DNA from: a virus
IMG/VR virus record: IMGVR_UViG_3300020183_000040
Location: 1-64,000 of that record
Length of the DNA: 64,000 bases
Strand: one strand, 5' to 3'
Shown here: one piece after another, positions 53,401 to 60,959 of the stretch
How positions within the stretch are numbered: the stretch's first letter is position 1
How the letters are laid out: each line of letters opens with the position of its first letter
The notes under the pieces: generated by a model
The model's input: only the letters and a program-made list of their open reading frames with translations
The model's database searches: none
Told to the model about the DNA's origin: nothing
Translations under genes and position numbers: made by a program

Positions 53401-53676
53401 ATGTCAAGAAGAATTATTGTGCAAAATAGTGAGGTAACTCTCAGTACAGCTACTAATCTAAGTAAGGCAAGATTGGTAAGAGTGTTGAACGATACCGCTG
53501 CAAGCATTGTTCTAACGATTGATGATGCTGCACAGGCAGCTGCTAGAGAAGATTACGATACAAAAGGTTCTAGAACTATTACAGTTGGATCACTAGAAAC
53601 TATCTATCTTGAGAAAGAACCATTGGAAACTATCAGTGGTTCTGGACTAAAATGTACAGCAATTGCAAGACAATGA
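53401..53676 (+). CDS. Small beta-rich protein, 91 aa
   Basis: The start is MSRRIIVQNSEVTLSTATNLSKARLVRVLN, followed by beta-rich sequence ending GLKCTAIARQ. It is soluble and resembles small cyanophage proteins of unknown function found near the neck genes. It begins two bases after gp16 and overlaps the next start (ATGA), so it belongs to the neck/terminase operon. It is possibly a head decoration or neck-associated protein; that is inference. Confidence 0.6.
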   Translation: MSRRIIVQNSEVTLSTATNLSKARLVRVLNDTAASIVLTIDDAAQAAAREDYDTKGSRTITVGSLETIYLEKEPLETISGSGLKCTAIARQ

Positions 53677-54974
53677 AAACATTTTCCGAGTTTATGGCAG
53701 AGGGTAATCCTACCGCTCGTATGCTTCACAAATCAAAAACTCAAGTCACAGGGCACATCTCTGCCGATCGTGGCGATGATGAAAGTGCAAATCGTACAAA
53801 GCGCAAATCACTTGAGAAAGATCTAAAGAAGCATGGTATTGGGCATCAGAAGGGTGTAGGTGAATACAAATATTCTTCTGGTGAGGGCACTGGTAGAGAG
53901 GTTTCCTATCAAACATCTAAACCAGATAAAATGTCTAAGCGTAGATTTGGAAAGGTAATGCGTCGTCTTGGTCGTAAGCATGGTCAAGAATCTGTTATCA
54001 CAAAAGATTCCAACAAACCTGCTAAACTACATTATACTGATAAAGGATCTAAATCAACATCTGACACTATTGGTCATAGTAAATCAGGTAAGCACCCAGA
54101 AGGATATGGGGAAACTTCGGGCACTAAAGTTCGTGGTTCTAAACTTCCTAAGAAAACCACTAAGTCTGCTTATCACTACGAAGAATTTGTTGAAGAGGGA
54201 TTGAGAAAAAGACTTGCTGCTGGTGCATTAGCTGCCGCAGCTGCAGTTGGATCTGGCGGTGCGGCAAAAGCAGGTCATCATCATGGTGAGGTTCATGTTC
54301 GTCATGGTTCTACTCCTGCAACTGCCACTCATCATTCTGTAGCAAGTGCAGTTGATAAGGCACTTGCAAATAAAGATAGTAGTGGTGGAAAGGAGTTTCA
54401 TTCTGCATCTCATGAGAAGGGCAAAACTGGAACAACTGTTCATGGAAAGTATGAGTATTCTGCTTCTGGCGGTTCAGATAATAAAAAAGCAACAGAGGCT
54501 CCTAAACCAAAACGAGGAGAAGATTCTCGTAAACGTGGTAAGCATGATCCGTCAAGGGGGTCAGCGCCAGCAGTTCGTTCTACAACACATAGTCCTGAGC
54601 GAGATCGAGCTCAGCATGGTGATCGGGGCAATGGCAATGGTCATCGGAGCAATGGTAGTGGCGGTGACCGTGGCGGCGGATCAACTTACCGTATGAGCAG
54701 TTATATTCCTTCCTTTGGAGACTTCATGTCGGAAGGAGAAGCTTGGACTAGAAAGGAGGGTCAGAATAAAAATGGTGGTCTCAACGCAGCAGGTCGCGCA
54801 TCTTACGAAAGAGCAAATCCTGGATCTGATCTCAAGGCACCTTCAAAGAAGGTTGGAAATCCCCGCAGGGCGTCATTCTGTGCCAGAATGAAAGGAATGC
54901 GTAAAAGACAAAAGGATAGTAACAACACTGGCGAGGACCGTCTATCGAAATCGCTTCGTGCGTGGAATTGTTGA
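53673..54974 (+). CDS. Candidate internal head polyprotein with three capsid-targeting-like motifs, 433 aa
   Basis: The start MKTFSEFMAEG closely resembles the capsid-targeting sequence of T4 internal proteins, which is cut by gp21 after Glu. Two further motifs occur inside: YEEFVEEG (residues 169-176) and FGDFMSEG (348-355). Cuts after E10, E175 and E354 would release pieces of 165, 179 and 79 aa. Piece 1 is Lys/Gly-rich with RFGKVMRRLGRKHGQE. Piece 2 begins with an Ala-rich helix, then His-rich and Arg/Gly/Ser-rich disordered sequence. Piece 3 (AWTRKEGQ, NPRRASFCARMKGM, LRAWNC) matches what I recall as DUF6321. All pieces are very basic, as suits DNA-associated internal proteins. Processing is inferred. 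Confidence 0.65.
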   Translation: MKTFSEFMAEGNPTARMLHKSKTQVTGHISADRGDDESANRTKRKSLEKDLKKHGIGHQKGVGEYKYSSGEGTGREVSYQTSKPDKMSKRRFGKVMRRLGRKHGQESVITKDSNKPAKLHYTDKGSKSTSDTIGHSKSGKHPEGYGETSGTKVRGSKLPKKTTKSAYHYEEFVEEGLRKRLAAGALAAAAAVGSGGAAKAGHHHGEVHVRHGSTPATATHHSVASAVDKALANKDSSGGKEFHSASHEKGKTGTTVHGKYEYSASGGSDNKKATEAPKPKRGEDSRKRGKHDPSRGSAPAVRSTTHSPERDRAQHGDRGNGNGHRSNGSGGDRGGGSTYRMSSYIPSFGDFMSEGEAWTRKEGQNKNGGLNAAGRASYERANPGSDLKAPSKKVGNPRRASFCARMKGMRKRQKDSNNTGEDRLSKSLRAWNC

Positions 54975-55083
54975 TGAGCAATATTTATCAGTAAGTAAAC
55001 ACATACTTATCAAATTAGAACTTATTGTAACAATTTTTTTTGGTAAATAGTAGTATAATTTTGTAGCAACTTGATACTTCCTT
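54975..55083 (+). promoter_or_regulatory. Intergenic region: weak terminator-like hairpins and a possible promoter
   Basis: A GTAAGTA...TACTTAT near-dyad (about 54992-55012) and an ATTG/CAAT hairpin running into eight T residues (55023-55040) could end the upstream operon. TATAAT at 55054-55059 is a good -10 without a matching -35 and lies 25 bases before the next gene. Together this suggests that the small-gene cassette has its own transcription start. Confidence 0.4.
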
Positions 55084-55302
55084 ATGGTAACGTACTACTG
55101 CACAGTAATAACACTCATTGCGATGATCTGGCTCTGGGGTCTAGACGGCACAGAAAGATTATTCCTATATGTAGATTTTCAAATTAGATATTTTGGTCTA
55201 AAAATGAGATTGTGGAAAAGAGCGCGAAGGTTAGAAAAGGAACTTTCTATTCCACAAACATCATTTATAAAATTCTTAGAGGACTATAATAATGGAAAAT
55301 AA
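55084..55302 (+). CDS. Small membrane protein, 72 aa
   Basis: Residues 3-22 (TYYCTVITLIAMIWLWGLDG) are hydrophobic, followed by an amphipathic segment with many Arg and Lys (MRLWKRARRLEKEL) and a soluble tail. It is probably a single-pass inner-membrane protein with a cytoplasmic basic part. It overlaps the next gene by 11 bases. The family is not recognised beyond being common-looking in cyanophages. Confidence 0.6.
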   Translation: MVTYYCTVITLIAMIWLWGLDGTERLFLYVDFQIRYFGLKMRLWKRARRLEKELSIPQTSFIKFLEDYNNGK

Positions 55303-55543
55303 AGAACTGTCCGATCTATCAATTGATAGACAGGAATGTTTGAGATGTGGAGCAATCTGGTTGAATGGTCAGCATTATTGGTCTGGCACTGGTAAGTTGG
55401 GAGATCCTCATGATCTTGCTGGATTAGTTTGTAATATGGTCAACGATAAAAATTGTATAAATCCTTGTAAAGGATCTACAAGTGGAGTAACATGGGTAGA
55501 TCGTTGGCAAAAATTGGAGAAACTTGAGTGGCCCACAGAATGA
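55292..55543 (+). CDS. Cys-rich small protein, 83 aa
   Basis: CLRCGAIWLNGQHYW near residues 15-29 is a zinc-knuckle-like CxxC; further cysteines follow in GLVCNMVNDKNCINPCKG. Five cysteines and two histidines could hold one zinc ion. It contains several tryptophans and no membrane segment. Its stop overlaps the next start (ATGA). Confidence 0.6.
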   Translation: MENKELSDLSIDRQECLRCGAIWLNGQHYWSGTGKLGDPHDLAGLVCNMVNDKNCINPCKGSTSGVTWVDRWQKLEKLEWPTE

Positions 55544-55746
55544 ATCAAATACATCCAGAACATCATGTTACTCACAAAGAATGTCAGGAGATGATTGATG
55601 CTGCTATTAGAAAGCATAATAGAAATGCATCAATCATCTCCATGTTCGTCGGTTGGTTTGTCCTTGCTTTATTTGCTGAAGGACTCCTAAGACTTATAGG
55701 CGTTATTCCACCACTACTACCATGGCTCAACATTACCCTGAAATAA
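55540..55746 (+). CDS. Small membrane protein, 68 aa
   Basis: The ATG at 55540 overlaps the previous stop and is preferred over a GTG at 55528. The N-terminal half is soluble and His-rich (HPEHHVTHKECQEMID). Residues about 31-60 (SIISMFVGWFVLALFAEGLLRLIGVIPP, one or two membrane passes) are hydrophobic. It overlaps the next gene by 25 bases. Confidence 0.6.
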   Translation: MNQIHPEHHVTHKECQEMIDAAIRKHNRNASIISMFVGWFVLALFAEGLLRLIGVIPPLLPWLNITLK

Positions 55747-55913
55747 TTGGGGTCTCACTCTTACTAATATTTCTTGCTACAATGACCTATCATGGGATCA
55801 TGATTCACAAAGGTTTGCGTGGATATAGAAATCATGCAAGGGAAGAACACGAATCTGAGCAGATGCGTCGAAGAATCGAAGACCTAATGAATGAAAAAAT
55901 ACATTCGAAATAA
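55722..55913 (+). CDS. Small membrane protein, 63 aa
   Basis: After MAQHYPE comes a hydrophobic segment (IIGVSLLLIFLATMTYHGI), then a positively charged, helical tail (YRNHAREEHESEQMRRRIEDLM). It is a single-pass protein with a cytoplasmic coiled-coil-like tail. It is part of the overlapping cassette. Confidence 0.6.
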   Translation: MAQHYPEIIGVSLLLIFLATMTYHGIMIHKGLRGYRNHAREEHESEQMRRRIEDLMNEKIHSK

Positions 55914-55918
55914 ATATC

Positions 55919-56047
55919 ATGCCAAGTAATTTTCCGTGGGGTGTAATTGCTATCCTTAGTGTGGGACTGAGTTTCACTCTATATGTGATCGTATATATAC
56001 TTCGTATTGCATATTTGGAGATGCAAGATGGCAAAAAGCCCAAATAA
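55919..56047 (+). CDS. Tiny membrane protein, 42 aa
   Basis: It reads MPSNFPWGVIAILSVGLSFT, then LYVIVYILRIAYLEMQDGKKPK. One long hydrophobic helix spans residues 7-32. It starts five bases after the previous stop and overlaps the next gene by 20 bases. Confidence 0.5.
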   Translation: MPSNFPWGVIAILSVGLSFTLYVIVYILRIAYLEMQDGKKPK

Positions 56048-56144
56048 AGGTAAGAAAGGTTCTCCTGGAGGACAAAAAAATTCCAAGCAAAATCAGGGAA
56101 ATGCCACAGCTAGAAAAGCAAAAAACGGTGGTAAAAAGAAATGA
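56028..56144 (+). CDS. Tiny highly basic peptide, 38 aa
   Basis: It reads MAKSPNKGKKGSPGGQKNSK and ends ATARKAKNGGKKK. About one third is Lys or Arg, with no acidic or hydrophobic core residue; it is surely disordered alone and likely binds nucleic acid or membrane. Its tail resembles that of the basic protein at 6974-7123. Its stop overlaps the next start (ATGA). Confidence 0.5.
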   Translation: MAKSPNKGKKGSPGGQKNSKQNQGNATARKAKNGGKKK

Positions 56145-56353
56145 AGAACCTAGCAATCATTCTGTCAGCAACAAGTCTGGCAGTTAGTGGAGCATTGTGT
56201 TATGGTGCTTACGTAACCTATCAGAAAGCACAGAAGATTCTGGACAATCCAGAGGCGTTTGTCGGTGCTGTTGTGGAGAAACAAGTCAATAAAGCATTTG
56301 AGAAACTACCTATTCCCAAACTAAATACTAAAGAGTTTAGGTTGCCTTTCTAA
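56141..56353 (+). CDS. Small membrane-anchored or exported protein, 70 aa
   Basis: The start MKNLAIILSATSLAVSGALC is a signal peptide or anchor and ends in a lipobox-like SGAL-C. The rest (YQKAQKILDNPEAFVGAVVEKQVNKAFEKL) is helical. I recall similar proteins in cyanophages near gp17. If lipidated it would face the periplasm, where superinfection-exclusion proteins can act. Its stop overlaps the next start (TAATG). Confidence 0.6.
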   Translation: MKNLAIILSATSLAVSGALCYGAYVTYQKAQKILDNPEAFVGAVVEKQVNKAFEKLPIPKLNTKEFRLPF

Positions 56354-56508
56354 TGAATTATATTGCATTCTTGGTTATTGGATTGGTAGAAATCGGTCCT
56401 AATGTATGTAAAGTTGATTACATGCGTTATGTTGATGTGCAATCCTTTACGATGCCTTGCGATCATATTCAAAAAATTACAAAAGCTCCAGTGGATAGAT
56501 CGATATGA
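56353..56508 (+). CDS. Tiny protein with hydrophobic N-terminus, 51 aa
   Basis: The N-terminus MNYIAFLVIGLVEIGPNVCK is hydrophobic and may act as a signal peptide. A short soluble part with two cysteines (VCKVDYMRYVDV and TMPCDH) follows and could form a disulfide outside the cytoplasm. It overlaps both neighbours by three to four bases. Confidence 0.5.
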   Translation: MNYIAFLVIGLVEIGPNVCKVDYMRYVDVQSFTMPCDHIQKITKAPVDRSI

Positions 56509-56909
56509 AAGACCCCTATATCTACAGAATCCGTTCAATTGCAAAGGTGGTAGATGGCGACACTATTGACGCTAACATTGATCTCGGTTTTGATATCTCT
56601 CTCAATAAGCGAATTCGCCTTGCGGGCATTGACACGCCTGAGAGCAGGACAAAAGACGAATACGAAAAGAAACTCGGACTCGAATCGAAAGAGTGGTTGA
56701 AGAAGCATCTGGAGGGATCTAAAGATATTCTTATCAAGACTGAACTTCCAGATAGCACAGAGAAGTATGGTCGTATCATCGGACACTTGTATATCAACGG
56801 TGAAGAAATATCAGTCAATAATAAAATGATCAACGAAGGATACGCCTGGGAATATGACGGTGGTACAAAACAAAAAGATTTTTGGTCTCTTCTAAGTAAA
56901 AGAAAGTGA
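56505..56909 (+). CDS. Thermonuclease-like (SNase) protein, 134 aa
   Basis: This is a member of the staphylococcal-nuclease fold. VVDGDTID (Asp19), RIRLAGIDTPESR (Arg38, Asp43, Thr44, Glu46) and EKYGRIIGHLYINGE (Arg90) correspond to the Ca2+ ligands and catalytic Arg35/Glu43/Arg87 of the classical enzyme, so it is likely active. It would cut DNA or RNA non-specifically with Ca2+. No signal peptide is present, so it acts in the cytoplasm or virion unless carried otherwise. It closes the micro-gene cassette and lies seven bases before gp17. Roles in host DNA breakdown, superinfection DNA degradation or packaging are all possible. Confidence 0.85.
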   Translation: MKDPYIYRIRSIAKVVDGDTIDANIDLGFDISLNKRIRLAGIDTPESRTKDEYEKKLGLESKEWLKKHLEGSKDILIKTELPDSTEKYGRIIGHLYINGEEISVNNKMINEGYAWEYDGGTKQKDFWSLLSKRK

Positions 56910-56916
56910 AAAAATT

Positions 56917-58572
56917 ATGTCAGCAAGTGATTCGATATATCTTGGTAATCCAAATCTAAAGAGGGCAAATATTACTCAGGAATTTACTAATGAACAAATT
57001 AGTGAATTTGCTAGGTGTTACAATGATCCTGTATATTTTATTAGAAAATATGTAAAGATTGTTTCTCTTGATGAAGGTCTTGTTCCTTTTGACATGTATG
57101 ATTTCCAGCAAGAAATGGTATGGAAATTTCATAACAACAGATTCAATATTGCTAAACTTCCTAGACAGTCTGGTAAATCTACGATTGTAACATCATACCT
57201 TTTGTGGTATGTCATTTTCAATGACAACGTAAACGTTGCAATTCTTGCAAACAAAGCAGCTACTTCTCGTGAGATGTTGCAGCGTCTACAAAGATCATAT
57301 GAAAATTTACCTAAGTGGTTGCAGCAGGGTATCGTTCAGTGGAACCGAGGAAGTATTGAACTAGAAAATGGTTCTAAAATCATGGCAGCATCGACCTCTA
57401 GTTCTGCTGTCCGAGGTATGTCATTCAACATCATCTTCCTAGACGAGTTTGCGTTTGTTCCAAACCACATCGCAGATGAATTCTTTAGTTCTGTATATCC
57501 TACCATTTCTTCTGGTCAGAAAACAAAAGTTATTATTATTTCTACCCCAAAGGGTATGAACATGTTCTATAAACTTTGGCATGATGCTGAACGTAATAAG
57601 AACGAATATGTAACTACAGAAGTTCATTGGACAGAAGTTCCTGGTAGAGACGCTACTTGGAAAGCACAGACTATTGCTAACACTTCAGAATCTCAATTCC
57701 GTGTTGAATTCGAGTGTGAATTTTTAGGATCTGTCGATACACTAATTTCTCCATCTAAACTTAGAACTCTAGTTTATGATGAACCGATTACTCAAAATAA
57801 AGGGTTATCTGTATACCATGGATCACAACCAGAACATAATTATACTATTTGTGTTGACGTTGCAAGGGGTGTAGCAAATGATTACTCAGCATTTACCGTT
57901 ATTGATACTACTACTATCCCATACAAATTAGTCGCAAAGTATAGGAACAATGAAATCAAACCTATTATCTTCCCAAATATTATTGTTGACGTTGCTAAAA
58001 ATTACAATCATGCATACATCCTTGTTGAAGTCAATGATGTTGGCGGGCAAGTAGCAGATATTATTCAATATGATTTAGAGTACGAAAACCTCCTAATGGC
58101 ATCAATGCGAGGACGAGCTGGTCAAATTGTTGGTCAGGGATTCTCTGGTAAAAAAACCCAAATGGGGGTAAAAATGTCATCTGCTGTGAAAAAAGTTGGT
58201 TGCCATAATCTTAGAGCACTGATCGAAGAAGATAAACTAATAGTAAATGACTATGATATTATTTCAGAACTTACTACATTTATTGAAAAGGGTCAGACAT
58301 TTCAGGCAGAAGAAGGATGTAATGATGACCTTGCTATGTGCTTGGTAATTTTTTCTTGGTTGGCTCTACAACCTTACTTCAAAGAGATGCATGACGATGA
58401 TGTTCGTCAGAGAATTTACGAGGATCAAAGAGAAGCAATTGAAGAAGATATGGCACCGTTTGGGTTTATGGATGACGGATTGAGTTCAAATCAATTTGTT
58501 GATGCAGAGGGAGAAGTGTGGCATACCGATGAATACGGTGATAAAGCGTATATGTGGGAGTATCTTAGTTGA
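56917..58572 (+). CDS. 17: Large terminase subunit gp17
   Basis: gp17 is the packaging ATPase and headful nuclease. Seen in the 551 residues: Walker A RQSGKST (83-89), Walker B IIFLDEF (Asp176, Glu177), coupling motif ISTPKG (208-213), and a nuclease domain with CVDVARG (Asp314), LVEVNDVGG (Glu371) and CNDDLAM (Asp470/471). These match the acidic triad of T4 gp17. T4 gp17 has 610 aa; the N-terminal part before Walker A is shorter here. It docks on the gp20 portal. Confidence 0.95.
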   Translation: MSASDSIYLGNPNLKRANITQEFTNEQISEFARCYNDPVYFIRKYVKIVSLDEGLVPFDMYDFQQEMVWKFHNNRFNIAKLPRQSGKSTIVTSYLLWYVIFNDNVNVAILANKAATSREMLQRLQRSYENLPKWLQQGIVQWNRGSIELENGSKIMAASTSSSAVRGMSFNIIFLDEFAFVPNHIADEFFSSVYPTISSGQKTKVIIISTPKGMNMFYKLWHDAERNKNEYVTTEVHWTEVPGRDATWKAQTIANTSESQFRVEFECEFLGSVDTLISPSKLRTLVYDEPITQNKGLSVYHGSQPEHNYTICVDVARGVANDYSAFTVIDTTTIPYKLVAKYRNNEIKPIIFPNIIVDVAKNYNHAYILVEVNDVGGQVADIIQYDLEYENLLMASMRGRAGQIVGQGFSGKKTQMGVKMSSAVKKVGCHNLRALIEEDKLIVNDYDIISELTTFIEKGQTFQAEEGCNDDLAMCLVIFSWLALQPYFKEMHDDDVRQRIYEDQREAIEEDMAPFGFMDDGLSSNQFVDAEGEVWHTDEYGDKAYMWEYLS

Positions 58573-58590
58573 TTTTGAAAAATTCCAATT

Positions 58591-58598
58591 TATAAATA
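58591..58598 (+). promoter_or_regulatory. T4-type late promoter
   Basis: An exact TATAAATA 39 bases before the gp18 ATG. An AGGAG ribosome-binding site is at 58625-58629. It provides the high expression that the sheath protein needs. Confidence 0.85.
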
Positions 58599-58637
58599 TT
58601 TCTAGAAACTGTAAAGATTCTTCTAGGAGTATTAGAC

Positions 58638-60920
58638 ATGCCAGCAAATTATCAACTATCTCCTGGTGTAGTTGTTCTAGAGCGCGATCTCACCACCACG
58701 ACTAATGTCCAACAGGGCAACGTTGGTGCAATCGCTGGACCATTCAGATGGGGTCCTGTAAACGCAATTGATGAAGTAAGTGATGAGAACGAGCTTGTAG
58801 ATCGCTACGGAAAGCCAGATGACTATAACTACGAGACTTGGTTCTCAGGTGCCCAATTCCTCTTGTATGGAGGACTTCTGAAAGTTGTCCGTACAGACGC
58901 CGCATCACTAAAAAATGCAGTATCTGATGGTACTTCAACCCCAGTTACAGCAGTCAAAATCAGAAATATCGACGAGTACGAGCAATCCTATGCGGATGAT
59001 GCGACCCTAAACCTGTGGAATTTTGCAGTAAAATATCCTGGTACTTGGGGAAACAGCATTCGTATGTATATGACCGATGCTGGTGCTGACCAAATTCTGG
59101 AACTACCTGCGCCTGGATCTGGTAACGAGTGGAAGTTCACTTCTGGTGATGCGCTATCAACTGCTAGTGGAGCAACTGGTAAAGTTTACAACTACAGAAT
59201 TCGCCTAACACTAGCATCTGGGTATGTTGGAGACTTCAAAACTGGTGCCGCAACAATTGATATCGGTGGCACCGCAACAACTGTAACAGTTACTTCATGG
59301 AGAAAAGATACCAAGACTCTAGAGATTGAGCACGCTGGTATTACTGGCATCATTGCAGCTGGTCAAGACGTTGTTCAAGCATCCTCTGGCGCTTCAGGTG
59401 AGATTGCAACTGCTGGTGTAGCGCGTGAACTACTCACAGTAAGCACCAAAGGTTCAATTCAATTTGTTGCAACTGATGTTATTGAAGATGCTAATAATGT
59501 TGATGTTACAGTAAGTGAGGTTCGTGTCGAGTACTTTGAGCGTGAGTATCTACCCAATCAGCGTTGGGTCAACATTGCTCCTCGCCCAGGAACGACTCGT
59601 TTTGCTGATGAAAAAGGTGCTTACCGTGATGAACTTCATATCCTAGTCATGGACTATGATGGTGGAATCACTGGTACACCATACCAACTGCTAGAGAAAT
59701 TCATCGGTCTATCTAAGGGATCTGATGCTAAGAGCACTGTTGGCGAAACCAACTACTACAAAGAAGTTCTAAAACTCAATTCTAAGTATCTTTACTGGGG
59801 TGAGCATCCAGGTTCTACACAACTATTTACTGTAGGAGCTTCTGCTGCCGTTGGTAACTGGGGTCTTACACTTGCTAATCGTAATTTCAACATCATCAAA
59901 AATTCTCGTGGTAGTCTGGTAGAACCAGTAAACTCAACAGTTTATGGATCTGTAAATAACGCTACTCTTTTCTATGATTTCAAAAATGGTGCTGACTATG
60001 CAATTAGCAATAGTGAGTATCAGTTTACTCAAGATGATCTAAACAGTGCATACGATCAATTCAGTGATCCTGATACTGAAGATGTAAACTTCATTATCAG
60101 TGGACCTGCAGGTACTAGTCAAACAGCTGGACTTGCTAAGATTGCTCACCTTGCAGCAATTGCTGAACAACGTAAGGATTGCATGGCATTCTTCTCACCA
60201 ATTCGTTCATCAATTATTGGTAGAACGGATCCTGATGAAATTACTGATCAAATCACCTCATACTTTGATCAGGCAACGTCTAGTTCTTACTCTGTATTCG
60301 ATAGTGGATACAAGTATATCTACGACAAGTACAATGATAAGTATCGTTACATTCCAACTAATGCTGACATTGCAGGTCTTGTCCTCAATGCAGCACTAAC
60401 ATCTGAGCCTTGGTTCTCACCTGCAGGTTATCAGAGAGGGAATATCCGTAACTCAATCAGACTTGCATTCTCTCCTAAGAGAGATCAACGTGACAAACTT
60501 TATTCTTCACGTATCAATCCAGTCGTAACCTTCCCTGGTCAAGGAACCGTCCTATTCGGTGACAAAACTGCTCTGGGTTATGCATCTGCATTTGATAGAA
60601 TCAATGTTCGTCGCCTGTTCATTGTTATCGAAAAAGTCATCGCTGAAGCAGCAAAGACAATTCTCTTTGAGCAAAACGATGACATCACTCGCAACTCATT
60701 TATTGGTTTGGTCGAGCCATACATGAGAGACGTTCAGGGTCGTAGAGGTGTTGTTGACTTCCTAGTCAAGTGCAACACACAAAACAACCCACAAGATGCT
60801 GTTGATCGTGGTGAGTTTTACGCAGAAATCTTCGTAAAACCAACTCGCACCATCAATTACATCACGCTGACATTTACTGCAACGAGATCTGGCGTTTCGT
60901 TTGCTGAAGTCGCTAATTGA
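58638..60920 (+). CDS. 18: Tail sheath protein gp18
   Basis: gp18 is the contractile sheath subunit. ANYQLSPGVVVLERDLTTT, VGAIAGPFRWGPV and ENELVDRYGKP follow the T4 gp18 N-terminus closely; the C-terminal part (FLVKCNTQNNPQDAVDRGEFYAEIFVKPTRTINYI, cut at VDRG/EFYAE) is the conserved sheath handshake region. It is 760 aa, against 659 in T4. Much of the extra length is residues about 160-270, a beta-rich insertion with SGATGKVYNYRI and SSGASGEIATAG modules that likely forms a surface domain. It has its own late promoter and a good ribosome-binding site. Confidence 0.95.
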   Translation: MPANYQLSPGVVVLERDLTTTTNVQQGNVGAIAGPFRWGPVNAIDEVSDENELVDRYGKPDDYNYETWFSGAQFLLYGGLLKVVRTDAASLKNAVSDGTSTPVTAVKIRNIDEYEQSYADDATLNLWNFAVKYPGTWGNSIRMYMTDAGADQILELPAPGSGNEWKFTSGDALSTASGATGKVYNYRIRLTLASGYVGDFKTGAATIDIGGTATTVTVTSWRKDTKTLEIEHAGITGIIAAGQDVVQASSGASGEIATAGVARELLTVSTKGSIQFVATDVIEDANNVDVTVSEVRVEYFEREYLPNQRWVNIAPRPGTTRFADEKGAYRDELHILVMDYDGGITGTPYQLLEKFIGLSKGSDAKSTVGETNYYKEVLKLNSKYLYWGEHPGSTQLFTVGASAAVGNWGLTLANRNFNIIKNSRGSLVEPVNSTVYGSVNNATLFYDFKNGADYAISNSEYQFTQDDLNSAYDQFSDPDTEDVNFIISGPAGTSQTAGLAKIAHLAAIAEQRKDCMAFFSPIRSSIIGRTDPDEITDQITSYFDQATSSSYSVFDSGYKYIYDKYNDKYRYIPTNADIAGLVLNAALTSEPWFSPAGYQRGNIRNSIRLAFSPKRDQRDKLYSSRINPVVTFPGQGTVLFGDKTALGYASAFDRINVRRLFIVIEKVIAEAAKTILFEQNDDITRNSFIGLVEPYMRDVQGRRGVVDFLVKCNTQNNPQDAVDRGEFYAEIFVKPTRTINYITLTFTATRSGVSFAEVAN

Positions 60921-60930
60921 TATCGTCCGC

Positions 60931-60938
60931 AATAAATA
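60931..60938 (+). promoter_or_regulatory. Variant T4-type late promoter
   Basis: AATAAATA, one base from consensus, 21 bases before gp19. The ribosome-binding site AAGGAG at 60945-60950 is among the strongest in the window, in line with high demand for tube protein. Confidence 0.5.
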
Positions 60939-60959
60939 TAAAAAAAGGAGCAATCAACA

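Noticed and set aside
55909-55916. AATAAATA as a late promoter
   Set aside because: It ends only two bases before the next ATG and lies at the end of an overlapping gene; transcription would start inside the coding sequence.
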